Origin: JAWKXU01 sp020446465
GTDB lineage: Bacteria; Pseudomonadota; Alphaproteobacteria; Sphingomonadales; Sphingomonadaceae
NCBI GenBank assembly: GCA_041396845.1
Contig: JAWKXU010000002.1
Location: forward strand, 186,001-250,000
Reading direction: 5' to 3'
DNA: 64,000 bases
The notes beneath the pieces are model-generated. The model did not search any database. It was not told where the DNA came from and was given only the letters and a program-made list of their open reading frames with translations. Positions 47,164-55,993 of this stretch are shown here, in pieces. Made by a program: the position numbers and the translations under genes. Numbering within the stretch: position 1 is the stretch's first letter; every line of letters begins with the position of its first letter.

Positions 47164-48468
47164 ATGGCCGCTTCAAATTCGATTCTGATCACAAAGCGTT
47201 TGCTTGATACGACAGAGCCAAAGGCGAAGCGCCATGAAATATGGGATAGCCAGATTCCTGGTTTCGGGGTTCGTGTTGGCCCCAGTGGCAGCAAGACGTT
47301 TATTGTCCGCTATCGTGCAGATGGTGGTGGCCGGGCTGCCCCCAAACGCTTTGTCTCGATTGGTCGCTTTGGAGCATTGACCGTTGAGCAGGCCCGGAAA
47401 CGCGCGAAAGAGATTCTGGGAGCAGCGGCATTCGGAGAAGATCCAGCTGCCGAGCGCAATTCAAAACGTCTGGAATTGAAAATTAGCGGGCTGGTTGACC
47501 TCTACGAGGAGGAAGGCTGTTATATTCAGCGCGGCGTGCGGCAGGGTGAACCCATGAAGCCGCTAACCAAGCAATATACGATCGGTCGCCTACGTCACCA
47601 CGTTGTCCGCCTTCTGGGCCACAAGCGCATCACAGAGCTGACTGCTGGCGACGTTGAACGTTTCTTCCACGATGTCGAGCAAGGCAAGTCTCGCAATGAT
47701 CGCAAGATCGGTCATCGCAAGCGTATCGTGGTGCGTGGTGGCCCAGGCGCCGCACGCAAAGCGTTTCGCGATCTGTCCGCCATGTACAGTTTTGCAGTCA
47801 GGCGCGGCCTCGTTGAGGCTAACCCGTGCGAGAAAGCCGTCGTAAAAAAGACCGATGGCCGCCGCACCCGCTTCCTCTCGCTCGCCGAAGTGAAAAAACT
47901 GGGTGAAGCCTGCGATGCGCTGGAGGCAGAGGGGCTCAATGCCAAAGCACTGAACATCACGCGCCTGTGGATTCTGACTGGCTGCCGGCGGCAAGAGATC
48001 GTTGAGCTTCAATGGAGCGAGGTTGATTTCGACCGGGGGCTGCTGCTGCTGGCCGATACCAAGACAGGCCAATCGGTGCGTCCCTTGTCAGGTGCCGCCA
48101 TTGGCTTCCTGCGAAATATCGACCGCACTGACGGCAGTGACTACGTCTTTCCCGCAGACATTGGCGAAGGTTATTTCCAAGGCACCAAGAAGCTGTGGCC
48201 AAAAATTGTGGCAAAGGCCGGACTCAAGGACGTTACGCCGCATACCCTTCGGCACACGATGGGTGCGATTTCAACCTCCAGTGGTGAGGCGCTGGCCATG
48301 ACGGGCGCCATTCTGGGGCACGCCAATATGCGTTCGACAATGATATACGCCCACATCGACTATGACCCTATGAAAGAGGCGGCAGACAGGGTCGGAAACA
48401 GGCTCGCCGAAGCACTCGGAACGGCGTCGCAATCCGTGCATCAGCACGAAAGCGTTGAGGCTGCATAA
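47164..48468 (+). CDS. Tyrosine recombinase/integrase (DUF4102 type)
   Basis: Integrase of a genomic island or ICE. The N-terminal arm-binding domain (IWDSQIPGFGVRVGPSGSKTFIVRYR, GALTVEQARKRAKEIL) is followed by the core-binding and catalytic domains. The catalytic residues are Arg in LTGCRRQEI (about 275), HTLRH (360-364), GHANM (His 386) and Tyr 395 in MIYAHI. 434 residues, GGAG ribosome site. Intact, so the element may still be mobile. Confidence 0.93.
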   Translation: MAASNSILITKRLLDTTEPKAKRHEIWDSQIPGFGVRVGPSGSKTFIVRYRADGGGRAAPKRFVSIGRFGALTVEQARKRAKEILGAAAFGEDPAAERNSKRLELKISGLVDLYEEEGCYIQRGVRQGEPMKPLTKQYTIGRLRHHVVRLLGHKRITELTAGDVERFFHDVEQGKSRNDRKIGHRKRIVVRGGPGAARKAFRDLSAMYSFAVRRGLVEANPCEKAVVKKTDGRRTRFLSLAEVKKLGEACDALEAEGLNAKALNITRLWILTGCRRQEIVELQWSEVDFDRGLLLLADTKTGQSVRPLSGAAIGFLRNIDRTDGSDYVFPADIGEGYFQGTKKLWPKIVAKAGLKDVTPHTLRHTMGAISTSSGEALAMTGAILGHANMRSTMIYAHIDYDPMKEAADRVGNRLAEALGTASQSVHQHESVEAA

Positions 48469-48489
48469 GATGCCAACATTGCAGCCTGC

Positions 48490-48509
48490 ACCAATAGTAT
48501 GATATTGGT
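48490..48509. promoter_or_regulatory. Candidate ParD operator
   Basis: Perfect inverted repeat ACCAATA (6-base spacer) TATTGGT, 19 bases before the parD start. This is the expected position for an autoregulatory operator. Confidence 0.55.
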
Positions 48510-48527
48510 TTCCCGGAGGAGAAGCAT

Positions 48528-48782
48528 ATGGCAACCATCCGCAAAACCATCACGCTCAGCGACAGCCAGGATGCCTGGATAAAAGCACAGATCGCACGCG
48601 GCGCATTCACGAATGACAGCGAATATATCCGTGATCTCGTTCGCCGCGATCAGGAGGGGCAGAACAGGTTGGCCGACCTGAGGCGGGCCATCGCAGAAGG
48701 CCTGGAAAGCGGCGTGAGCGATATGTCGCTCGACGAGATATGGACAGAAGCAGAGAAGCGCAGCCGCTCCGCCAATGCCTGA
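48528..48782 (+). CDS. parD: Type II antitoxin, ParD family
   Basis: An 84-residue ribbon-helix-helix antitoxin: N-terminal DNA-binding part IRKTITLSDSQDAWIKAQI, then FTNDSEYIRDLVRRDQE, and a toxin-neutralising C-terminus. It overlaps parE by 8 bases. Together they stabilise the mobile element by post-segregational killing. Confidence 0.9.
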   Translation: MATIRKTITLSDSQDAWIKAQIARGAFTNDSEYIRDLVRRDQEGQNRLADLRRAIAEGLESGVSDMSLDEIWTEAEKRSRSANA

Positions 48783-49065
48783 CCTGCACATCGGCAGGCG
48801 GGCTGCATCTGATCTTGCCGAAATCGCTGACTACACAATTGCCGAGTTTAGGATTGAACGGGCCTGCAAATACCGTGATCTGCTACAAGCCTGCTTCAAA
48901 TCGCTGCTAGAAAACCCCCACCTGGGCAGAAGCGCGGATGAGCTTGCGCCCGGCATGCGCCGGATCAGGCAGCAGGCACATGTTATTTTCTACCAGTCAA
49001 CGGACAACGGCATCCTGATTGTCCGCGTGCTCCATCAAAGCAGGGAGTGTGAACGGCGCCTGTGA
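48775..49065 (+). CDS. parE: Type II toxin, RelE/ParE family
   Basis: A 96-residue ParE fold: RRAASDLAEIADYTIAEF, then ENPHLGRSADELAPGMRRIRQQAHVIFYQ and ILIVRVLHQSREC. ParE proteins usually poison DNA gyrase. The ParD partner lies upstream with overlapping reading frames. Confidence 0.9.
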   Translation: MPDLHIGRRAASDLAEIADYTIAEFRIERACKYRDLLQACFKSLLENPHLGRSADELAPGMRRIRQQAHVIFYQSTDNGILIVRVLHQSRECERRL

Positions 49066-49111
49066 GCGAGCGAGCTCATTGGTAAAATCGCATGGCGCCG
49101 CCCAAAAATAT

Positions 49112-49336
49112 CTACCTCTGGCTTCTTTCAATAATATATTTGTCTTTTGGTTCGCTATCGAGCCTGTCAGCGCTATTTGATGAAGCCATTTCAAGGCTGC
49201 GGCCGTCATCTCTTTGAACGATGCCCGAGGCTTTGTTGGAACGGGTTGTGTTGTGACTGGCCGGGTCTGCTGCCGAAGCCGGAACTGCGAAGCCGGCAAT
49301 GGCCGTGGCTGCAATCAGACTATGGATACGCCGCAT
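49112..49336 (-). CDS. Small exported protein
   Basis: A 74-residue protein with a clear signal peptide (MRRIHSLIAATAIAGFAVPASA) and a polar, disordered mature part of about 50 residues. GAGGG lies 7 bases before the ATG, which argues for a real gene. No function is recognised. It lies downstream of the ZnuD-like receptor on the same strand but across a strong hairpin. Confidence 0.6.
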   Translation of the reverse strand: MRRIHSLIAATAIAGFAVPASAADPASHNTTRSNKASGIVQRDDGRSLEMASSNSADRLDSEPKDKYIIERSQR

Positions 49337-49448
49337 ATCTAACCCTCTTGTATCCTAGGTTCCCGGAGACTTGCGGCGATGACGCTGAACTTTCGGTGAA
49401 TTTGCGTTGATCTCCGCCGTGTCGTTAACGATCAGGTTTCAGAAGGTT

Positions 49449-49477
49449 GAGGAAGGCCCTGTCGCAGGGCCTTCCTC
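49449..49477 (-). terminator. Perfect 13-bp hairpin after the ZnuD-like gene
   Basis: GAGGAAGGCCCTG and CAGGGCCTTCCTC pair without mismatch across a 3-base loop, just downstream of the receptor gene. It lacks a long T-tract. Confidence 0.65.
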
Positions 49478-49492
49478 GGATAGTATACCCGG

Positions 49493-51583
49493 TCAGAACC
49501 CTGCCCGAAGTCCGATCAGCAGACTGCGTCCACGCAGCGGGGCGGCATTCTTGATGAACGAAGCGTGATTGTAGGCCAGTTCGTTCGCCAGATTGGTCCC
49601 GCGCAGGAACAGTTCGGCATTGGCTCTTTCACCAATATCGAGACTGTAGGCGAGCGTGGCATTGATCATGGTGTATCCTGACGTACGATCTTCAAACGAG
49701 GCGATCTTGCCCTGGTCAAACACCTGGTAGAGTTCCACATCGCCATAGAGCGGGCCGAACACACCATCGACCCGGCCGCCAAGCCTGCCGGCAGGGATGC
49801 GGGGCAAATTGCCAAGGCCATCCTTCAGCTTGGCGCGGACATAATCGCCAAAGACAGCGACACCGACATCAGGCGTCACCTGATAGCGAATGTCCCCGTC
49901 GATGCCGGTAAACCGGGCATCGGCGGCCATATACTGGATCAGACGAAAATCCTCGAACTGGTCGAGCGTCCGGGCGAAGATGTAGTTATTGTAATCCTGA
50001 TGATAGAGGCCCAGTGTGAAGGTGGTGTCGCCCTTGGTCTTGCGGAAGGTGAGATCGACCGACTTGCCGGTTTCCTTGCCCAGTGTCGGCGTGCCGACTT
50101 CCCAGGTGTTGGTTGCCAGATGGATACCGCGCCATGGCGCGCCTGTGTTGGCGAACAGTTCCTGCACATTGGGCGCGCGCTGTGAACGGGCAAGCGACAG
50201 GGCAACCGAATAATCGCCATCAATATCCCAGATTGCCGAGCCGGAAACCGAGAAGGGGCGGTGGGTCGCCTTGCGTCCGTCGTTGATCTTGATGGTCTGC
50301 CATTCATGCCGGGCAGCCAGTTCGAAGCGGACCGGACCGGCCTTGAACGATTCCATCAGGAACAACGCGGTATTGTCGGTCTTGCTGGGGGGCAGGAACT
50401 GTTCCTCACCGATCGCCTTGAAGTTGCTATGGCTGTGCTGCACGCCCAGCGTGCCGCGTAGTCCGCCAAGCGGCGCATGGGTCAGTTCAAGGCGAAGATC
50501 ATGCGCCTTGTTGCTGAAGGTTGTGGCGACGTCTCCTTCCTCGATCTCGCTGTGCCTGTAATCGGTAAAGGCGCCGCGGAGCCGCACTCGTTCGATGGCT
50601 GGCAGAATATCGCGATATTCCCCCCGGAAATCGACGCGTTCGCTGCGCAATTTCGTGAAAACGGCGTCTGCGTGGCCCTCTTCCTCATGGTCGTGATCGT
50701 GGTCGTCTTCTTCCTCGCCATGCGTGCCACAGTGAATGTGTGCGCCATGAGGGTGACAATCTTCATATGCGTGATTGTGCCCCGGAAGACCGTAATCATT
50801 GTGTTGGCGCGTATAGGCAAGGCCTACATAGCCATTGTCGCTGATCCACGACCCGCCAACGGTTATGGTGGAAGTATCGGCCCACGATCCATCGACCTGC
50901 GGCTCGATGAACTTGTCCGGAACCTCGTAATCATCGGTCTTGCGTTTCACGCCTTCAACGCGAAGGGCAAGCCGCCCCACGCTTGCCGTGATTCCAACAA
51001 CACCGGCCCGTTCATTATCGGATGTGCCATAGCGCCCTTCGACGACGCCGGTGATCCCACCCTCCGGCAGCTTCGTCGGTACCTTCTCGTCCAGCAGATT
51101 GACGGCTCCGCCAATGGCGCTGCCGCCATAGATCAGCGCGGAGGGACCGCGCAGCACCTCTATCCCCGAGAGAAGCAGAGGCTCTGCTGTCACAGCATGA
51201 TCCGGTGAGATGGCAGAGGCGTCCTGAATGTTGGCCCCATCGCTGAGCGAATGGACACGTGGAGAAGTCTGGCCACGAATAACCGGGCGGCCGGCACCGC
51301 CGCCGAAGTTATCGACATTGATGCCCGGCATGCCAGCGAGCGTATCGCCGAGCGTTGACTGGGCACGGTGGACCAGATCATCGCCTTCAAGGCTGATGAC
51401 GGGCGTTGCCGTCTCGTTCGACAGAACGGACAGAGGGTGAGCGGTAACAATAATCTCACGATCCGGACGGCTGTGCTGCCCGTAATCCTCGCGTTCATCG
51501 CTCGATTCGTTTGCCCATGCCGGCATGGCGCATGACAGAGCTGCCAGCATGGATGAGCCTGCGAGCAAGCCAAGGGATTTCAT
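49493..51583 (-). CDS. znuD: TonB-dependent zinc receptor, ZnuD-like
   Basis: Outer-membrane receptor for zinc or zinc complexes. The signal peptide ends at MPAWANE, followed by a TonB box-like REIIVTAHPL and a plug with GVEVLRGPSALIYGGSAIGGAVN-type motifs. One barrel loop (about residues 270-310) is extremely rich in His and acidic residues with Cys (HPHGAHIHCGTHGEE, DHDHDHEEEGHAD), as in neisserial ZnuD. It ends IGLRAGF. ATG 51583 has GAAAGGA at 6 bases. It diverges from a Zur-like regulator across a palindrome. Confidence 0.9.
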   Translation of the reverse strand: MKSLGLLAGSSMLAALSCAMPAWANESSDEREDYGQHSRPDREIIVTAHPLSVLSNETATPVISLEGDDLVHRAQSTLGDTLAGMPGINVDNFGGGAGRPVIRGQTSPRVHSLSDGANIQDASAISPDHAVTAEPLLLSGIEVLRGPSALIYGGSAIGGAVNLLDEKVPTKLPEGGITGVVEGRYGTSDNERAGVVGITASVGRLALRVEGVKRKTDDYEVPDKFIEPQVDGSWADTSTITVGGSWISDNGYVGLAYTRQHNDYGLPGHNHAYEDCHPHGAHIHCGTHGEEEDDHDHDHEEEGHADAVFTKLRSERVDFRGEYRDILPAIERVRLRGAFTDYRHSEIEEGDVATTFSNKAHDLRLELTHAPLGGLRGTLGVQHSHSNFKAIGEEQFLPPSKTDNTALFLMESFKAGPVRFELAARHEWQTIKINDGRKATHRPFSVSGSAIWDIDGDYSVALSLARSQRAPNVQELFANTGAPWRGIHLATNTWEVGTPTLGKETGKSVDLTFRKTKGDTTFTLGLYHQDYNNYIFARTLDQFEDFRLIQYMAADARFTGIDGDIRYQVTPDVGVAVFGDYVRAKLKDGLGNLPRIPAGRLGGRVDGVFGPLYGDVELYQVFDQGKIASFEDRTSGYTMINATLAYSLDIGERANAELFLRGTNLANELAYNHASFIKNAAPLRGRSLLIGLRAGF

Positions 51584-51666
51584 TGTCATTCCTTTCAAAC
51601 TTCATGGATCAGCGCGCATGGGTTTCCCACGCCATCGGAGCGGGCTGATAACGGCTTGTCCTGAAG

Positions 51667-51684
51667 GTTACAATATATCATAAC
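51667..51684. promoter_or_regulatory. Candidate Zur operator between znuD and zur
   Basis: An 18-bp AT-rich near-palindrome whose outer GTTA/TAAC and central ATATAT are symmetric. It lies in the 126-bp divergent promoter region. A related site is found at 60151-60168. Confidence 0.6.
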
Positions 51685-51709
51685 ATTCTTTTTGCAGAGG
51701 TAGAGAAGG

Positions 51710-52105
51710 GTGAAAGCCCGGTCCGATATGGCCAAACGCAAGCCTGAAGATCTGGACAAACTGGTGCTCACGATCTTGCGCAGCACTGGTGGACGCTCGC
51801 TAAGTGCATATGGCATCGCAGAAGCGGCACCTGTCCGGATCACCCCTGTACAGGTCTATCGGACACTTGACCGACTGGCCCAGCGGCGATGCGTTCAACG
51901 GATCGAATGTCTCAATGCCTGGGCCGCGTTGCCTGCACAGGCCAATGCCATATCGGTATGCACAAGCTGCGAGATCGTCCGGCCCCTTCTTTCAAGGTCG
52001 ATTGAACCGGCGATTTTGGAAGCAACTGGCGACGCACACTTCGTCCCGGCTCGAACCGTCGTCGAGGTCATCGGGCTGTGCGAACACTGTCAGGACGCAG
52101 ACTGA
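51710..52105 (+). CDS. zur: Fur-family regulator, Zur-like
   Basis: Zinc-sensing repressor. It has an N-terminal winged helix (KLVLTILRSTGGRSLSAYGIAEAAPVRITPVQVYRTLDRLAQR). The C-terminal domain has two CxxC pairs (CTSCEIV and CEHC) for structural zinc. His/Asp sensing residues are sparse, so metal identity rests mainly on context (ZnuD, COG0523 and CDF neighbours). It starts with GTG 51710; ATG 51728 is an alternative. Confidence 0.87.
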   Translation: MKARSDMAKRKPEDLDKLVLTILRSTGGRSLSAYGIAEAAPVRITPVQVYRTLDRLAQRRCVQRIECLNAWAALPAQANAISVCTSCEIVRPLLSRSIEPAILEATGDAHFVPARTVVEVIGLCEHCQDAD

Positions 52106-52181
52106 GGAGCTCGTCAATCGCAGCCGCTGATAGCATTGCCTGCTTGCTGTGCCGCACCCCCGCAGCCTATCTTGTTGGGCC

Positions 52182-52553
52182 ATGGCCACATTGAAGATCA
52201 AGATTCAGCTATATTGTGGTGACGAAATCGCCATGGGGCCGGGAAAGGCCGACCTGCTCGACGCAATCACACAGCATGGTTCCATCTCCAAGGCTGGCCG
52301 CTCGATGGGCATGAGCTACCGCCGTGCGTGGATGCTGGTCGATACGATGAACCGCTGCTGGGGCGAGCCTCTGGTCAGGACGTCCCCCGGCAACAAGCAC
52401 GGCGGCGGGGCCACGGTGACGGATTTTGGAAAGTCGATCGCGGCCGCATACAGACAGTTGCAGGGCACGGTCCAGGACGCAGCTTCGTGCGAAGCCCGCA
52501 CGTTTCTGAGCAATGCCATCCTCTCGGCGCCGCGCGCTCACAAGGGCGATTAG
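52182..52553 (+). CDS. ModE-family winged-helix regulator (DNA-binding domain only)
   Basis: Resembles the N-terminal LysR-like domain of ModE: LLDAITQHGSISKAGRSMGMSYRRAWMLVDTMNRCWGEPLV and GGGATVTDFGKSIAAAYRQL. It lacks the C-terminal molbindin (TOBE) domains that bind molybdate in E. coli ModE, so how it senses is unclear. 123 residues from ATG 52182. It converges with the exported protein gene, one base apart. Probably controls the palindrome at 53111-53138. Confidence 0.87.
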   Translation: MATLKIKIQLYCGDEIAMGPGKADLLDAITQHGSISKAGRSMGMSYRRAWMLVDTMNRCWGEPLVRTSPGNKHGGGATVTDFGKSIAAAYRQLQGTVQDAASCEARTFLSNAILSAPRAHKGD

Positions 52554-52554
52554 C

Positions 52555-53088
52555 CTATAGTCCGGCCGGGCCGACCACCATGATGCTCACGGTATCGGTT
52601 GCACTCGCGGCGATCTGCACGATGTACCGTCCGGGTTGAAGGTCGAAATCCACAATCTTGCGAATGCCGGAGCATTGCGGCCCATGGCCATGCGCGGTTG
52701 ATGCCAGAGCCGTGCCATCCTGCACTACGTCGATCCAGGCGGGGCCACCGAGTGCGACGCGATAAGTCCCGGCCCGGCCGATTTCCAGCGCAGCCATGCC
52801 GCCAAAAGTCCTGTCTGGCTCTGCCTTGCCAGGTTCAGCCGCGTAGGTGACCTGCGCAGTCGGGAGCAAATCAAGGCGCACAGCCTCGCCGACTTCCAAT
52901 CGGGCATCGGAGAGGCTTTCCGACGTGACTGCCTCTGCGGTTCCTTCGCGCTGATCCGGCCATGCTGCAAACGCACCTTCCTGCACACTGGTCGCAGCGC
53001 ACGATGCCGCCTGATCTTCTGCAAATGCAGGCGCGGATCCTGCTGCAAACATCAGCCCTGCTGTGAAAATTCCCGTCAGTGCTCTCAC
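52555..53088 (-). CDS. Periplasmic protein of a ModE-linked uptake locus
   Basis: A 177-residue protein with a signal peptide (ending PAFAED) and one probable beta-sandwich domain (VGEAVRLDLLPTAQVTY, GTYRVALGGPAWIDVVQDG). A conserved-looking HGHGPQCSGIRKIVDFDLQPGRYIVQI follows. The HGHGxxC stretch could bind a metal or an oxyanion. It diverges from a TonB receptor across a ModE-type palindrome and sits beside the ModE-like gene. I infer an accessory role in molybdate or tungstate acquisition; no function is known to me. Confidence 0.7.
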   Translation of the reverse strand: MRALTGIFTAGLMFAAGSAPAFAEDQAASCAATSVQEGAFAAWPDQREGTAEAVTSESLSDARLEVGEAVRLDLLPTAQVTYAAEPGKAEPDRTFGGMAALEIGRAGTYRVALGGPAWIDVVQDGTALASTAHGHGPQCSGIRKIVDFDLQPGRYIVQIAASATDTVSIMVVGPAGL

Positions 53089-53110
53089 CTCGATGTCTCC
53101 ATACGTTTGC

Positions 53111-53138
53111 TTAGCTATATTTCTATGTATATAGTTAA
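53111..53138. promoter_or_regulatory. Candidate ModE operator
   Basis: TTAGCTATAT and ATATAGTTAA form an inverted repeat (9 of 10 bases) with an 8-base spacer. It lies between the divergent exported-protein gene and the TonB receptor. TATAT/ATATA half-sites with about this spacing are typical of ModE operators. Confidence 0.7.
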
Positions 53139-53173
53139 GGAGAGTTTCACAATCGGTCTTTCAGGGGGAAATC

Positions 53174-55258
53174 TTGCGCAGCATATCGGTACTTGCCGCA
53201 GTGGTGTGGCTTGCAACGTCGTCAGGTGCATGGGCACAGAATGACGCCGGGCCGGATGAAGAGGCTGGTACTTTCACGCTCGGCCAGATCGTCGTCACCG
53301 CGCCGCGCGGCGCGAGTGTCGCAATCGGCAGCGAAACGCTGTCCGCCCCTGCCATTGAAGCCTTCAATCGCAACGCGCTGGACGATGCCGTCAATCTGAT
53401 ACCGGGCGTTGTCGCGGCGAACAGTGGCGGATCGCGCAATGAACGGTTGATCTTCGTGCGCGGCTTCGATCGCTTTCAGGTGCCGCTGTCGATCGATGGC
53501 ATTCGCATATACCTGCCCGCGGACAACCGGCTCGACTATGGCCGGTTCCTGACTCCGGACATCGCCGAAGTTCAGGTGGCGAAAGGCTATGCATCGGTGC
53601 TCGACGGGCCGGGTGGAATGGGTGGTGCGGTTAACCTTGTAACCCGCAAGCCCACGCGCAGCCTTGAGGCTGAAATGCGCGGGGTTCTCGATCTGGACCG
53701 GGATGCCGACTATGCCGGTTACACGGTCTCTGGCGTTCTCGGCACCAGACAGGACCAGTGGTATGCGCAAGCGAGCTTCGCCCGCAGCTATCGCGATCAC
53801 TGGGATCTCGCAGGCGGCTTTACACCTGCGTTGAACGAAGATGGCGGCGCACGTGAATTTTCCCGCACGGAAGACTGGCGTGTCAATCTGAAGGCTGGCT
53901 TCACGCCCAATGCCACGGATGAATATGCAATCAGCTATACGCGGCAGGAAGGCGCCAAACAGGCCCCGCTGCACGTTTCGGCCACCAGCAACAGAGTGCT
54001 GCGCAACTGGACCTAGCCGCAATGGGATATCGAGAGCATCTATTTCCTCTCCACCACCGCGCTTGGCGACATCGGCATTCTGAAAACGCGGCTGTTCCAC
54101 AGCGAATATGACAATCTTCTGCGGGCCTTTGACGACCGGACATTGACCACGCAGACATTGGGCCGGGCATTCGACAGCCCCTATAATGACAAGGCGACAG
54201 GCGGCTCGGCCGAACTGGCGGTTGACGTGACACCGCGCAACAAGCTCAGCCTCGCGATCCATTACCGGCGTGACGAGCACAATGAATCGCAAACCTCCCG
54301 ACCCGATCTGCCCGGAGTGATGGCAGAGCCCAATCAGCAAAGCCTGGAACACACATGGAGCATCGCGGCTGAAAACCGGCTGGCGATTTCCGATAGCCTG
54401 TCCTTCACGCTGGGCGGCAGTTTCGATTGGCGCGAGATGTCGAAAGCCGAAGAGTATGACGACGACCTGACGCCCGCGCTCTTCAACTACCCGCTAAAGG
54501 ATGCGCAAGGGTGGAACGCCCAAGGCCGCATCGACTGGTCGGACGGCGCCGGAAAGGACGCTTTCGTCAGCCTGTCATCGCGCATCCGCTTCCCGACATT
54601 GTTTGAACGCTATTCCAGCCAGTTCGGAACGGCAGAGCCCAACCCCGGTCTTGATCCGGAACGGGCGACCAGCCTCGAAGCGGGCGGCAGCGTGGCACTG
54701 GGCAAGGTGCGTCTGTTCGGGGCGGCCTATTACAGCTGGCTTGACGATGCGCTCGTGACAATCCGCACCGATGCCAATCTCAACCGGCGTGAGAATATCG
54801 GCTCGGCCGATTACTATGGCTTTGAAGCCGGGCTGGAAGCAGATCTGCTGGCCAATGTGCAAGGCGGTTTCAACTACAGCTATATCCATCGCTCGTTCAG
54901 TCTGGGGGAGGCACCGCTCGGCGGATTTGTCCGCGAATTCCGCCTGACGGACGTGCCCGATCACAAGGGTATCGTCTGGCTGTCATGGAAGCCCGTGCCT
55001 GCGCTCACCATCCTGCCCAGCGTTGAATTTGCCTCGAAGCGAACCACGGTGGAAGCAGCGACAGCCAATGGCAATACGCCAGTCTATTACGACCTTGGCG
55101 GATATGTGTCGGCCTCACTTCGCGTCGATTACGCCATCAGCGAGAATTTCAGCCTTGGGGTCGGTGCACGCAACCTGTTCGATGAGAACTACATGCTGAC
55201 CGACGGATTTCCCGAGCAGGGACGCAGCTTCTTCGCGGTGGCGCGCGCCAGATATTGA
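53174..55258 (+). pseudogene. TonB-dependent receptor interrupted by one in-frame amber codon
   Basis: A complete receptor frame of about 694 codons: signal peptide (LAAVVWLATSSGAWAQ), TonB box-like FTLGQIVVTAPRG, plug (IPGVVAANSGGSRNERLIFVRGF, GPGGMGGAVNLVTRKP) and a barrel ending RSFFAVARARY. The frame is broken only by TAG at 54014-54016, and downstream codons continue in the same frame (PQWDIESIYFLST). The context NWT-stop-PQWD suggests a TGG (Trp) to TAG change. The start is TTG 53174 behind GGGGGAAA. Its operator suggests molybdate or tungstate uptake. It may be inactive, or the stop may be recent or suppressed. Confidence 0.85.
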
Positions 55259-55270
55259 GCACTTGACCGC

Positions 55271-55653
55271 CTACCGCGTCTCAACCGTGACATGGGCAAG
55301 CTCATGGATGCGGGCGAGACGCGACCGTACCGCGTGCGTATCGGCATTGCCGGTAACACTGACGATCGCGGCGTGGGCTTCGGGGCCAAGCCGCCAGACA
55401 TGCAGGTCGACAATGCGCGTATCGCCCGGGCCTTCCACCTCTTGCTGGACTTTCCGCTCAATCCGCGGATTGCCGGTGTCGAGCAGCACCGCGGCTGTAT
55501 CGCGTAGCAGGTTCCACGCCCAGACTGCGATGACGATACTGCCGACGATGCCCATGGCAGGATCGAGCCATACCCAGCCCAGGTAACGGTCGCCCAGGAG
55601 CGCCATGATCGCGAAGACTGAGGTCAGCACCACCGCCGCATTGTTGCGGCAAC
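55271..55653 (-). pseudogene. C-terminal fragment of a CDF metal exporter (DmeF-like)
   Basis: Only the last 125 or so residues remain: the end of a transmembrane region (NNAAVVLTSVFAIMALLGDRYLGWVWLDPAMGIVGSIVIA) and the cytoplasmic domain (RIVDLHVWRLGPEAHAAIVSV). The family is normally 300 residues or more. Upstream of about 55,653 the frame loses similarity at a 17-bp perfect palindrome. The missing N-terminal half is not found elsewhere in the window. It converges on the broken TonB receptor with 12 bases between them. Confidence 0.8.
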
Positions 55654-55656
55654 AAT
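55640..55656. repeat. 17-bp perfect palindrome at the CDF truncation point
   Basis: ATTGTTGC-G-GCAACAAT, coinciding with the loss of CDF homology. Possibly the footprint of an insertion or site-specific event. Confidence 0.55.
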
Positions 55657-55679
55657 ATTGCCGACTTGATTAAGTAACG

Positions 55680-55895
55680 TCAGCCACCGAAATCGAACCC
55701 ACGTTCGCGTTTCGGCGACACGTCTTTTCTGCCGCCGCACAGCCAGCACGAACATGGCTGTTCATGCGTTGACGCGACCTTGCCGAGCGCACGGAGTGAC
55801 AGCGCGGCAACAGGTCTGTCATGGTGCCATAGTGCCATAACACGCCGCGCCCGTGCTTTCATCCGCTCTGCATCATGTCTTCGCCGTGCGCGCAT
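55680..55895 (-). CDS. Small Cys-rich hypothetical protein
   Basis: A 71-residue basic protein (RMKARARRVMALWHH) with the putative zinc-binding motif HEQPCSCWLCGGRKDV near the C-terminus. The CSCWxCG signature recurs in small conserved hypothetical proteins of proteobacteria. ATG 55895 or 55862 could be the start. It lies at the left end of the inserted block of unrecognised genes. Confidence 0.5.
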   Translation of the reverse strand: MRARRRHDAERMKARARRVMALWHHDRPVAALSLRALGKVASTHEQPCSCWLCGGRKDVSPKRERGFDFGG

Positions 55896-55993
55896 GACTG
55901 CGCCACATTCCTTGTTTGTATGTCAGTCGCACACGGATCAACTTCGCTGCGTCCGTCGTCCATCGTCGAACAATGCGCGAATTTGCATTACCG

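Noticed and set aside
54014..54016. Programmed recoding (pyrrolysine) of the TAG
   Set aside because: Pyrrolysine use is not expected in this lineage, and the site is in a barrel strand region where Trp fits. A point mutation is simpler.
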